Shown piece by piece: positions 1 to 7,973 of a stretch of 64,000 bases of DNA. The notes beneath the pieces were generated by a model. The model worked only from the letters and a program-made list of their open reading frames with translations. It did no database searches and had not been told where the DNA came from. The number at the start of each line of letters is the position of its first letter. The stretch's first letter is position 1. This stretch comes from Blastococcus carthaginiensis (lineage in GTDB: Bacteria > Actinomycetota > Actinomycetes > Mycobacteriales > Geodermatophilaceae), in assembly GCF_030731085.1 (NCBI RefSeq), contig NZ_JASNFN010000014.1:1-64000 (forward strand), written 5' to 3'. The translations under genes and the position numbers were made by a program.

Positions 1-23
1 CCGGCGCGACGGGTGATGCGGGT

Positions 24-100
24 CGATCAAGCCTGATCGATCAGGCCCGGTCGATCAGGCCTGGTCACGTGCCTAGTCGATCAGGCGTGGGCGATCAGGC
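24..100. repeat. Five copies of a CGATCA(G/A)GC 9-mer
   Basis: The 9-mer CGATCAGGC (first copy CGATCAAGC) starts at 24, 38, 52, 78 and 92, giving spacings of 14, 14, 26 and 14. The underlying unit is about 14 bp. The last copy covers the stop codon of the leftward CHRD gene, so the array is that gene's immediate 3' flank. Inside it GATCA-agcc-TGATC can pair. No function can be assigned; it may be a 3'-end structure or slipped-strand debris. Confidence 0.7.
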
Positions 101-873
101 CTGGTCGGCGGCCTGGCGACGGCGGTAGGCCACGGTGCCCGCGGCGACCGCACCGGCAGCGGCCAGCGCACCCACCCCGATCGCCGCCTGCTCCTCGATA
201 CCGCTGGTGGCACCGGCACCGGTGTCAGCACCACCGGCGGGCATCTGACCCATCTGCGAGGCGTTCAGCACACCACACGCCGCCGGCGCGGTGGCCTCCA
301 GCGGCAGCGAGGGGTCCAGCGAGCTCTGACCGGCCTCGGCGTCGTACTCACCGTTGCCGTTCACATCGATACCGTGCACCACCAGCACCGCGGTACCGGC
401 CGCGAACGCCTCCTGCGTGGCCTGATCGATGCTGAAGGTCCGCTCGTAGGTGTAGCTGTCCCCCTCAGGCGTCGGGAAGCGGTCCACCGCCAGACCGCTG
501 TCCGCGCCGGTGTCACCCTCGGTGGTCAGCGACGCACCGATCTCCCCGTAGAAGGGGATGCCGTCGGCAGTGGTGACGATCCCGTCGCCGTCCGAGTCGG
601 CCGACGCCGGCGGGCAGACGCCCTGCGCTGCGCCCCGATGTGGAAGTGCTGGGCGTGCGGCGAACCGGCCAGCACACCGTTCGCCTCGACGGTGACGATC
701 GCCTGGTCACCCTCCAGCGTGACCATGCCCGTGCCGGTGACACCCGAGTCGTTCAGCGAGCCCAGGTCGGCCTGGTAGCTGCCGTCATGGGCAGCCGAGG
801 CCGCACTCATCGTCAGCAGCGGGAACGCCGCAGCAGCGATCGCGACGGAGGGGATGGCGAATGCCTTGCGCAT
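95..873 (-). pseudogene. Frameshifted CHRD-domain exported protein
   Basis: The leftward gene starts with ATG at 873 behind a GGGAG ribosome site. It opens with a signal peptide (MRKAFAIPS, hydrophobic core, ASAA cleavage region), then a CHRD-type beta domain with HAQHFHIG near residue 80. The frame is then lost: TGCGC is present twice in tandem at 624-628 and 629-633. Removing one 5-bp copy restores a single 257-residue frame reading HIGAQGVCPPASADSDG and ending in about 16 hydrophobic residues plus RRR, a membrane anchor. CHRD proteins are secreted proteins of poorly known function. As read, the product stops early at about 526. Whether this is a natural mutation, a slipped-strand switch or a sequencing error cannot be told from here. 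Confidence 0.8.
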
Positions 874-1374
874 GGAGACTCCCTTGTCTCGGGCGCCTCC
901 GTCCGGGAGGACGGAAGCATCGGAGGCGGTCGTCGACCGTCTCCGAGATGGGTGGAGGGGCGCGTTGTTGCACCACCGCCCACACCAGGGCGTCGACCCT
1001 GGATGCGGCGAGCAGGTCCCCCCGGCTGCGAGTGCAGCGCCGGTCCCGCGCCTCCGTCTGACGCTTGATCACATGCCCGCGTCGGCCTGGCCAGCAAACC
1101 CCTCACAACCCCATTGCGCGTTACGGTTTCATGACGGCCATGACGCTGCCCGATCGTGGGCTCGCGGGCAGTCACGGTCGGTGACCGTCGTCCTCCTCCG
1201 CCGCGATCCGTCGACCTGCCACTCTCCCCCGGCTGGCTCGTGCTGGCCGCCTCCAGCAGCGCATCCGGGTGATGCCACACCACGGATCCCGGGGTCGGCG
1301 GTGCGCTCCGCTCGTAGGCTCGGCCGGGTCGGCCCGCCGTACCCACCGGGGCGTCCCCGATCTGCGGAGGTGAG
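874..1374. other. Intergenic region, no convincing gene
   Basis: This 500-bp gap separates the leftward CHRD gene from the rightward flavoprotein gene and must hold both promoters. I see no family-like reading frame on either strand. It contains the leader hairpins at 894-928 and an imperfectly isolated palindrome ACGGTC-ggt-GACCGT at 1174-1188, which could be an operator for the flavoprotein gene. No riboswitch or small-RNA fold was recognised. Confidence 0.6.
894..928 (-). promoter_or_regulatory. Two competing hairpins in the CHRD leader
   Basis: Some 20-55 nt upstream of the leftward ATG at 873, TCCGTCC (898-904) pairs with GGACGGA (909-915) around a GGGA loop. An alternative stem pairs CGCCTCCG (894-901) with CGGAGGCG (921-928). 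The two share bases and exclude each other, so the leader could switch. There is no U-tract. Function is inferred only from pairing. Confidence 0.35.
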
Positions 1375-2799
1375 ATGGTCCGGAACAGCGACGTCTGGGA
1401 CCTGCTGGTGATCGGGGGCGGTACCGCCGGGCTCGTCGGTGCGCACACCGCCGCCGCCCTCGGAGCGCGCACGATGTTGGTCGAGCAGGCACGCACCGGT
1501 GGCGACTGCCTGTGGACCGGGTGCGTGCCCTCCAAGGCGCTCCTCGCCGCCGCGACCGCCGCCGCCGACGCCCGCGGCGCCTCCCGCCTCGGCATAGGCA
1601 CCGGTAACATCACCGTCGACTTCGCCCGCGTGCGCGCCCACGTCCACGACGCGATCGCGGCCATCGAGCCGCAGGACTCCCCCGAGTCCCTCGCCGCGGC
1701 CGGCGTCCACGTGGCGCTGGGCACCGCGGTGCTGACCGGCCGCGACACGGCGCTCGTCGACGGGCGCCCGGTCCGGTTCCGGGCCGCCCTGCTGGCCACC
1801 GGCGCCGCGCCGCTGGTCCCGCCGATCGAGGGCATCGACACCGTCGAAGCGCTCACCAGCGAGACGCTGTGGGACGTCGAGGAGCTGCCCCACCGGCTCG
1901 TCGTGCTCGGGGCCGGCCCGATCGGCTGCGAGCTGGGCCAGGCCTTCGCCCGGCTCGGCTCGGAGGTCACCCTGGTCGACGGCTCCGACCGCGTGCTGGG
2001 CCCCGAGGACGCCGACGCCGCCGCCCTGGTGGACCGGGCGCTCCGCCGCGACGGCGTCCGGCTGCGGCTCGGCACGGAGGGGACGCGGGTGGAGCCCGGC
2101 CTGCTGCACCTGGACGACGGCGGCACGGTGCCCTTCGACCGGCTGCTGGTCGCGGCCGGCCGACGGCCCCGGACGAGCGGGCTCGGCCTCGACGTGGCCG
2201 GCGTGGACCTGGACGAGCACGGCGCGGTCGCCACCGACGGCTCGCTGCGCACGAGCAACCCGCGGGTCTTCGCCGCCGGCGACGTCACCGGCACGCCCTT
2301 CTTCACCCACGTCTCCGGGATGCACGGCAGCATCGCGGCGAGCAACGCCGTCCTCGGGCTGCGCCGCACCGTCGACCCCGTGGTCCCCCGCGTCACCTTC
2401 ACCTCCCCCGAAGTCGCCTCGGTGGGCGTGAGCCCGGCGCAGGCGCGCGAACGCGGCCTCACCGTCCGCCGCGTCGAGCACGCCACGGTCGACCGGGCGG
2501 TCGCCGAGGGCGGAACGGACGGGTTCACCTCGCTGGTCGTCGACGGCCGGCGGAGGATCGTCGGGGGCGTCGTCGTCGGCCCGCGCGCCGGCGAGACACT
2601 CGGCGAGCTGACCCTGGCGATCCGCAAGGGGCTCACCACCGCCGACCTCGCCGGCACCACCCACGCCTACCCCACCTACAACGACGCGCTGGTCGACGCG
2701 GCGATCGAGGACGTCCGCGCCCGCCTGACCCCGCCGCTGGTCCGCGGGCTGCTCCGGGCGTTCGTCGCCGTCCGCGGCCGGCTGCTCGACCGCCGCTGA
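1375..2799 (+). CDS. FAD pyridine-nucleotide-disulfide oxidoreductase
   Basis: A 474-residue class I disulfide reductase (dihydrolipoyl dehydrogenase/mercuric-reductase superfamily). The order is an N-terminal FAD fold with GGGTAG at 14-19, the redox pair C45-x4-C50 (GGDCLWTGCVPSK), a central NAD(P)-binding GAGPIGCELG near 180, an FAD-binding AAGDVTG near 300, and a C-terminal dimerisation domain with a His in HAYPTYND, the usual acid/base position. It lacks MerA's C-terminal Cys pair and N-terminal metal-binding domain, so mercury reduction is unlikely. The ATG follows a GGAGGTGAG ribosome site. Flavoproteins of this type are found beside ynj clusters in other bacteria, and the converging ynjF lies 11 bp downstream. 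Substrate unknown. Confidence 0.9.
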   Translation: MVRNSDVWDLLVIGGGTAGLVGAHTAAALGARTMLVEQARTGGDCLWTGCVPSKALLAAATAAADARGASRLGIGTGNITVDFARVRAHVHDAIAAIEPQDSPESLAAAGVHVALGTAVLTGRDTALVDGRPVRFRAALLATGAAPLVPPIEGIDTVEALTSETLWDVEELPHRLVVLGAGPIGCELGQAFARLGSEVTLVDGSDRVLGPEDADAAALVDRALRRDGVRLRLGTEGTRVEPGLLHLDDGGTVPFDRLLVAAGRRPRTSGLGLDVAGVDLDEHGAVATDGSLRTSNPRVFAAGDVTGTPFFTHVSGMHGSIAASNAVLGLRRTVDPVVPRVTFTSPEVASVGVSPAQARERGLTVRRVEHATVDRAVAEGGTDGFTSLVVDGRRRIVGGVVVGPRAGETLGELTLAIRKGLTTADLAGTTHAYPTYNDALVDAAIEDVRARLTPPLVRGLLRAFVAVRGRLLDRR

Positions 2800-2810
2800 C
2801 CTCGGCGCGA

Positions 2811-3437
2811 TCAGCGCAGCGCGCGGTACCCGGCCACCATCCGCTGCGCGGCCGACAACGCGACCACGGCCGCCCACCCCCACGCCACCTGCCACGCCAC
2901 CGCGGGCAGCAGCAGCCACAGCGCGTGGACGGCGATCGTCTCGGTGCCCTCGGCCAGCCCGCCGAGGAACGACAGCGACCGGCCGTCGTCGAGCTGCCGG
3001 CCGGCGCGCTCGGCGATCGAGGAGAACGCGAGGAACGCCGTCCCGTTGACGTAGTAGGCGAGCAGGACGGCGGCGAAGGGCTCCCACGGGGCGTCGGAGC
3101 CGCGGGTGGCCCCGATCGCCACGCCCAGCACCGTGCTGCCGTAGACGAGGAAATCGGCGGTGATGTCGAAGAACCCGCCGCTGCCGGCATCCCCCGGCGA
3201 ACCGGCCGCGCGCCGCTGCCGGGCGAGCGGCCCGTCCAGCCCGTCGGCCAGCCGGGAGACCAGCCACAGCACCAGCGCCGCCGTCCACGCCTGGAGGCCG
3301 GCGGCCACCGCACTGCCCAGGCCCAGCACGAGCCCCGCCAGGGTCAGCCGGTCGGGGCTCAGCCACGGCCGGTCCAGGACCGCGGCGGCGCGGGCCAGCG
3401 GCTCGTCGAGCACGCGTCGCGCCGCCGCATCGAGCAC
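2811..3437 (-). CDS. ynjF: YnjF-like CDP-alcohol phosphatidyltransferase
   Basis: A 208-residue integral membrane enzyme expected to transfer a phosphatidyl group from CDP-diacylglycerol to an alcohol. The GTG at 3437 is chosen because GGAGGT sits 6 nt upstream; longer starts read through low-complexity sequence. The signature reads D-GL-DG-PL-AR, then 13 residues instead of the usual 8, then G-x3-D-x3-D (GGFFDITAD). The two final Asp are the catalytic/metal positions. Later segments (FLAFSSIAE, FLGGLAEGTETI) match E. coli YnjF as I recall it, rather than PgsA or Pis. It is divergent from the ynjB-type gene across a 124-bp gap with a perfect palindrome. The alcohol acceptor is unknown. Confidence 0.85.
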   Translation of the reverse strand: MLDAAARRVLDEPLARAAAVLDRPWLSPDRLTLAGLVLGLGSAVAAGLQAWTAALVLWLVSRLADGLDGPLARQRRAAGSPGDAGSGGFFDITADFLVYGSTVLGVAIGATRGSDAPWEPFAAVLLAYYVNGTAFLAFSSIAERAGRQLDDGRSLSFLGGLAEGTETIAVHALWLLLPAVAWQVAWGWAAVVALSAAQRMVAGYRALR

Positions 3438-3457
3438 TTGGGCACCTCCGGGGCCGG

Positions 3458-3476
3458 GCGCCCGCCTGGCGGGCGC
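3458..3476. promoter_or_regulatory. Perfect 9+1+9 palindrome between ynjF and ynjB
   Basis: GCGCCCGCC and GGCGGGCGC flank a single T. The site lies 21 bp from the ynjF start and 85 bp from the ynjB start, in the only non-coding gap of the cluster. It could be an operator for divergent control or a leader hairpin. It is purely G+C, so chance is more likely than for a mixed sequence. Confidence 0.4.
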
Positions 3477-3561
3477 GATCCGGGTCGGGCACGATCCTGT
3501 CGCAGCAGATCCGTCGCGGCCACATCCGCAGGCGCCACCCCGGACGAGGAGGTCCACACCC

Positions 3562-4812
3562 ATGGCCCGACGACGCCCGGCGAACGGACGCGCCCGCTGG
3601 GCGCCGGCGGCAACCTGCGCGCTCGCCCTCGCGCTGACCGCCTGCTCGGCACCGGCGAGCGAGCCCACGACCGCCGAGGCGCGCGACTGGGACGACGTCC
3701 TCGCCGAGGCCGAGGGCCAGACGGTGCGGCTGTGGATGTACGGCGGCGACGACAAGGGGAACGCCTACGTCGACGACGTCCTCGCCCCCGCGGCCGAGGA
3801 GCTCGGCGTGGCCCTGGAGCGGGTGCCGATCGCCGACACCGCCGACGCGGTCAACCGGGTGCTCTCCGAGCGGCAGGCCGACGTTCCCGACGGCGAGGTG
3901 GACCTGATCTGGCTCAACGGCGAGAACTTCGCCACCGGTCAGCAGGCCGGCGCCTGGTTGTGCGACTGGACGTCGATGCTGCCCAACATGGAGTACGTCG
4001 ACCCGGACGACCCCCTGCTGACCACCGACTTCGGCCTCGACGTGAACGGCTGCGAGGCCCCCTGGCACAAGGCCCAGTTCGCCCTGGTCTACGACGAGGC
4101 GCGGGTCGAGGACCCGCCGGGCAGCATCGCGGAGCTGCTGGCCTGGTCCGAGGAGAACCCGGGCCGGTTCACCTATCCCGCTCCCCCGGACTTCACCGGC
4201 TCGGTCTTCGTGCGCCAGGTGCTGTACGAGGTCTCCGGCGGGGTGGACGACGTGCCGCTGGAGTTCTCCCAGGAGGCCTACGACGAGCTGGCCCCCGAGC
4301 TGTTCAGCCGCCTCGAGGAGATCGAGCCGTCCCTGTGGCGCGAGGGGCAGACCTATCCGCAGGACCTCGGCGCGCTCGACCAGCTCTACGCCGACGGCCA
4401 GGTCGACTTCACCATGACCTACGGCCCGGCGACGCTGCCCGACCTCGTGGCCGACGGCACCTTCCCGGCCACCACCCGGGTGCTCCTGGTGGAGGACGGC
4501 ACCATCGGCAACGCGAGCTTCCTGGCCATCCCGGCGACCTCGGGCAGCCAGGCCGGCGCGATGGTGGTGGCGAACCTGGCGCTCTCGCCCGAGCAGCAGC
4601 TGGCCAAGGCGCAGCCGGAGGTGTGGGGCCAGTACACGGTCCTCGAGCAGGACCTGCTGCCCGAGGACGTGCAGGCCGGGTTCGAGGCCCTGCCGCAGTC
4701 GGAGATCCTGCCGTCCTACGAGGAGCTGAGCGAGGGTGCCGACCCCGAGGTGGAGGCCGCGTGGGTGACCGCGCTCGACGAGGGCTGGCGCCGGCAGATC
4801 GCCGCCGGCTGA
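3562..4812 (+). CDS. ynjB: YnjB-type ABC transporter substrate-binding lipoprotein
   Basis: A 416-residue extracytoplasmic solute-binding lipoprotein. The ATG is preceded by GAGGAGGT. A basic N-terminus and hydrophobic stretch lead to the lipobox LTAC at about residue 32. The mature part has the extracellular-protein-1-like fold (VRLWMYGGDD start; VDLIWLNGENF; WHKAQFALVYDEARV; FTMTYGPATL) typical of YnjB proteins, distantly related to iron/thiamine/spermidine binders. It is first in a tight rightward operon (11 nt to the first permease). Ligand unknown; the family is uncharacterised in E. coli as far as I know. Confidence 0.87.
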   Translation: MARRRPANGRARWAPAATCALALALTACSAPASEPTTAEARDWDDVLAEAEGQTVRLWMYGGDDKGNAYVDDVLAPAAEELGVALERVPIADTADAVNRVLSERQADVPDGEVDLIWLNGENFATGQQAGAWLCDWTSMLPNMEYVDPDDPLLTTDFGLDVNGCEAPWHKAQFALVYDEARVEDPPGSIAELLAWSEENPGRFTYPAPPDFTGSVFVRQVLYEVSGGVDDVPLEFSQEAYDELAPELFSRLEEIEPSLWREGQTYPQDLGALDQLYADGQVDFTMTYGPATLPDLVADGTFPATTRVLLVEDGTIGNASFLAIPATSGSQAGAMVVANLALSPEQQLAKAQPEVWGQYTVLEQDLLPEDVQAGFEALPQSEILPSYEELSEGADPEVEAAWVTALDEGWRRQIAAG

Positions 4813-4823
4813 GCAGGTCCCAC

Positions 4824-5678
4824 GTGCCGCCGAACCGACTCCGGCCCCGCACGCGCGCGGTCCTCCTCGTCCTGCCCGCGCTGGTCCCGGTCGTGGCCGT
4901 CGTCGGCGCCGCGCTCGTCTCGGCTGCGCTGCTGAGCCTGGGGCTCGCGCCTCTGGTCGGCGAACCGCGGCTCTCCCTGGACGCCTACCGGGGCGCCGCC
5001 GGCGATCTCGGCACCGGCATCGGGCTCTCGCTGGGCATCGCGGCCGCCGCCACCCTCGTCGCCACCGTCGTGGGGCTCTGCCTGGCCCTCGCCGCGACCG
5101 CCGCGGTGCGGCGCAGCCGGCTGCTCGGCACGCTGGCCGCGCTCACCATCCCGATCCCGCACCTGGTGGGCGCCGCGGCCATCGGCCTGCTGCTGGCCGA
5201 CGCCGGCTTCCTCTCCCGGATGTTCGGCGTCGACCCGTCGTCGTGGCCCCCGCTGGTGGGTGGCCCGCTGTGGGTGGCGGTGGTCGCCGAGTACGCGTGG
5301 AAGGAGTCCGCGTTCGTCGCGCTGGTGGTCGCGGGTGTGCTGTCCTCCCGGGCGGCGTCCTACGGCGAGACGGCGGCGCTGCTCGGCGCCGGCCGCTGGG
5401 CACGGCTGCGCCACGTCACCCTGCCGCTGGCCGCGCCTGCGCTGGGCGCCACCGCCGCGGTCAGCTTCGTCTACACGCTCGGGTCCTACGAGGTGGCCGC
5501 CCTGCTCGGCCGCGCCCACCCCGAGCCGCTGCCGGTGCTGGCCTACCGGTTGTTCACCTCCATCGACCTGGCCGCCCGGCCGCAGGCCGCCGCGGTCGCA
5601 CTGACGACGGCGGGGCTGGCGCTGGTCGTCGTCCTGCTGTCGCTGCGGGCCCTGCGGCGGCTGGCGGCCGAGCGGTGA
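4824..5678 (+). CDS. ynjC: YnjC-like ABC transporter permease, first half
   Basis: A 284-residue inner-membrane permease with about six helices and a binding-protein-dependent transport loop (YGETAALLGAGRWARLRHVTLP, around residues 180-200), the EAA motif that docks the ATPase. The GTG at 4824 follows AGCAGGT, and upstream sequence in this frame is non-coding. As I recall, E. coli YnjC is one protein with two permease halves; here the halves are separate genes, and this is the N-terminal one. Its stop overlaps the next GTG (GTGA), implying translational coupling. Confidence 0.85.
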   Translation: MPPNRLRPRTRAVLLVLPALVPVVAVVGAALVSAALLSLGLAPLVGEPRLSLDAYRGAAGDLGTGIGLSLGIAAAATLVATVVGLCLALAATAAVRRSRLLGTLAALTIPIPHLVGAAAIGLLLADAGFLSRMFGVDPSSWPPLVGGPLWVAVVAEYAWKESAFVALVVAGVLSSRAASYGETAALLGAGRWARLRHVTLPLAAPALGATAAVSFVYTLGSYEVAALLGRAHPEPLPVLAYRLFTSIDLAARPQAAAVALTTAGLALVVVLLSLRALRRLAAER

Positions 5679-6463
5679 CGGCCCCACGGGCGGTGCTGGC
5701 CGCCTCCCGGGCCGGGCGCACGCTGCTGGCGGGATGGCTGGTGCTGCCGCTGGTCCCGCTGCTGCTGTGGGCCTTCGCCGACCGGTGGACCTTCCCCGCC
5801 GTCCTGCCGCAGGAGTGGGGCACCCGCGGTGCCGAGGAGGCGCTGGCCGCAGGTGCCGGAGGCGCGTTCCTGACCTCGACGCTGCTCGGTGCCGTCGTCG
5901 CGCTGCTGGCCACCCCGCTCGGCGCGGTGGCCGGGCGGGCGCTGGCCTCGCGGCAGGTGCCCGGCGGCACCGCCGTCCTCGCCGTGCTGCTCTCCCCGCT
6001 GGCGCTCCCCCCGTTCGCCGTGGCCCTGGGCCTGGACGTGCTGCTGCTGCGGCTGCGCATCCCGGCGGCGGCGGGCGTCGTGGTCCTGCTGCTGGTCGCC
6101 GCGCTGCCGTACACGGTCCTCACCATGCGCGCGGCCTACGCAGCGCACGACCGGGGCTTCGAGGACGAGGCGCGCGTGCTCGGTGCCACCCGCTGGCAGA
6201 CCGTGCGCTCGGTGCAGCTGCCCCTGGTCGCGCCGGCGCTGGCCGGCGCGGCGTTCCTCGCGTTCCTGGTGGGCTGGAGCGACTACATCGTCACCGTGCT
6301 GGTCGGTGGCGGGCAGCTGACCACGCTGCCGCTGCTCGTGGCCTCCGCCGCGTCGGCGACCGGGAGCGACGCCCAGGTCGCGATCCTCTCGCTCACGTCG
6401 ATCCTGCCGCCGGTCGCCCTGCTGCTCGTCGTCGGCTCGCTGGGCCGGAGGGGGCGCCGGTGA
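5675..6463 (+). CDS. YnjC-like ABC transporter permease, second half
   Basis: A 262-residue permease corresponding to the C-terminal half of YnjC-type proteins. It has about six membrane helices and an EAA loop (FEDEARVLGATRWQTVRSVQLP, near residues 165-186), followed by GWSDYIVT and GGGQLTTLP, typical of the family's last helices. The GTG overlaps the preceding stop by 4 nt, so stoichiometric production with the first half is likely. The ATPase gene follows after 16 nt. Confidence 0.85.
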   Translation: MTAPRAVLAASRAGRTLLAGWLVLPLVPLLLWAFADRWTFPAVLPQEWGTRGAEEALAAGAGGAFLTSTLLGAVVALLATPLGAVAGRALASRQVPGGTAVLAVLLSPLALPPFAVALGLDVLLLRLRIPAAAGVVVLLLVAALPYTVLTMRAAYAAHDRGFEDEARVLGATRWQTVRSVQLPLVAPALAGAAFLAFLVGWSDYIVTVLVGGGQLTTLPLLVASAASATGSDAQVAILSLTSILPPVALLLVVGSLGRRGRR

Positions 6464-6479
6464 GCCGGCGGAGAGCTCC

Positions 6480-7577
6480 GTGAGCGGCGGCGTGCTCCGG
6501 CTGACCGGGCTGACGCGGGTGCACGGCAAGGGCTCGGCGCCCGCGCTGGCCGATTTCTCCCTCGAGGTGCCCGCGGGCGCCTGCATGGCCATCCTCGGCC
6601 CCTCCGGGTCGGGCAAGAGCACGGTGCTGCGGCTCACCGCCGGGCTGGACGAGCCCACCGCGGGCAGCGTCCACCTCGACGGCGCCGACCTGGCCGGGGT
6701 CCTGCCCGAGCGCCGGGGCATGGCGATGGTCTTTCAGCGGCCGCTGCTGTTCCCGCACCTGTCGGTGCGGGACAACGTCGCCTTCGCCGACCGGGTGCGC
6801 GGGGTCCCGCGACGGACGGCCCGCCGGCGGGCGGAGGAGTTCCTCGGCCTGGTGCAGCTCGACGGGTTCGGCGACCGGCCGGCGCGGGCGCTGTCGGGCG
6901 GGCAGGAGCAGCGGGTGGCCCTGGCCCGGGCGCTGGCCGCCGAGCCCCGGGTCCTGCTGCTCGACGAGCCGTTCAGCGCGCTCGACGCCCGGCTGCGCGA
7001 GGAGATGCACGAACTGCTGGCCGACCTGCGCATGCGGTTGGACCCGACGATCCTGCTGGTCACCCACGACCACGCGGAGGCCGGCGCGCTGGCCGACGGC
7101 GTCGCCGTGCTCGACCGCGGGCGGCTGCTGCAAGCCGGGCCGATGCGCGAGCTCTACGCCCGCCCCGCCTCGCTCGCGGTCAGCCGGCTGCTGGGCGGGC
7201 GCACGGAGGTCGCGGGCGTGGTGCGCGACGGACGGCACGAGTCACCGCTGGGCTCGCTCGACCTCCCCACGCCGGTGCCGGACGGCCCCGCGGTGCTCGT
7301 CGTCCGGCACGAGGCGGTGCAGGTGACGACCGCGGCCGATCCCGCCACCGACGCCGTCGGCACCGTGGTGCGCGCCAGGCGCCGGGGGATGCGCACGCTG
7401 GTCACCGTCGAGGTCCCGGGCGACGGCGGGACGGCGGCGGTGGACGCCGAGCTGGAGCCCGGCCAGGAGGTGCCGACCGGCCGGACGGTCGGTCTGCGGC
7501 TGCCGGTCGAGGGCCGGTGGGCCGTGCCGGTGGACGGCGTGGCCGGCGAGCCGGTCGCCGGTGCACCGCGGGCGTGA
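6480..7577 (+). CDS. ynjD: YnjD-like ABC transporter ATP-binding protein
   Basis: A 365-residue ATPase of the YnjBCD importer. Walker A is GPSGSGKST (near residue 40), the Q-loop is VFQRPLLFPH, the signature is LSGGQEQR, Walker B is VLLLDEP, and the switch His is in LVTHD. The last 130 residues form a TOBE-like regulatory domain, as in CysA/PotA-type ATPases. GTG start with GGAGAG upstream. It completes the operon; no further permease or enzyme is coupled to it. Confidence 0.88.
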   Translation: MSGGVLRLTGLTRVHGKGSAPALADFSLEVPAGACMAILGPSGSGKSTVLRLTAGLDEPTAGSVHLDGADLAGVLPERRGMAMVFQRPLLFPHLSVRDNVAFADRVRGVPRRTARRRAEEFLGLVQLDGFGDRPARALSGGQEQRVALARALAAEPRVLLLDEPFSALDARLREEMHELLADLRMRLDPTILLVTHDHAEAGALADGVAVLDRGRLLQAGPMRELYARPASLAVSRLLGGRTEVAGVVRDGRHESPLGSLDLPTPVPDGPAVLVVRHEAVQVTTAADPATDAVGTVVRARRRGMRTLVTVEVPGDGGTAAVDAELEPGQEVPTGRTVGLRLPVEGRWAVPVDGVAGEPVAGAPRA

Positions 7578-7607
7578 GCAGGGGACGGCGCGGGTAGGGC
7601 GGATGCC

Positions 7608-7964
7608 GTGACCGAGACCCCGGCCGACGGCGTCGGCAAGATCAGCGTGACCGCGGCGAGCACCGGCGGGATGGGCCAGCGGTACCTGGCCTCCGGGTCC
7701 CGGGTCGCCATGCGGCTCTGGTCGGAGCAGCCCACCAGCAGCGGCAAGCCGGAGGCGGCGCGCGACTACGAGACGGTCGGCTACGTGATCTCCGGACGGG
7801 CCAGGCTGCGCACCGGCGACGAGACGCTGGAGCTCGGGCCCGGCGACTCGTGGGTGGTGCCGGCGGGCGTGGAGCACACCTACGAGATCGTCGAGGAGCT
7901 CACCGCCGTCGAGGCCACCGCTCCGCCGGCGCGGGAGGCCGGCCGCGACGCACCGACCGGCTGA
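7608..7964 (+). CDS. Small single-domain cupin
   Basis: A 118-residue cupin. Motif 1 is degenerate (YETVGYVISGRARLRTGDE) and motif 2 reads LGPGDSWVVPAGVEHTYEI, with a His in PAGVEHTY as a possible metal ligand. The GTG start has a weak ribosome site; the gene lies 30 nt behind the YnjD-like gene and may share its transcript. Small cupins bind metals or ligands with many outcomes, so no reaction is proposed. Confidence 0.75.
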   Translation: MTETPADGVGKISVTAASTGGMGQRYLASGSRVAMRLWSEQPTSSGKPEAARDYETVGYVISGRARLRTGDETLELGPGDSWVVPAGVEHTYEIVEELTAVEATAPPAREAGRDAPTG

Positions 7965-7973
7965 CCGCCGGGG

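Noticed and set aside
1174..1188. Operator ACGGTC-ggt-GACCGT upstream of the flavoprotein gene
   Set aside because: Short, far (about 190 bp) from the start and with no nearby regulator; noted only inside the intergenic entry.
813..2660. Long leftward open frame (615 codons) opposite the flavoprotein gene
   Set aside because: Arg/Ser/Pro-rich composition without domain-like pattern; it is the GC-bias shadow of the rightward gene. The same holds for 1129-4068, 8037-11186 and 50330-53656.
1375..2799. Mercuric reductase
   Set aside because: Redox Cys pair is present but the C-terminal Cys pair and heavy-metal domain are absent and no mer genes are near.
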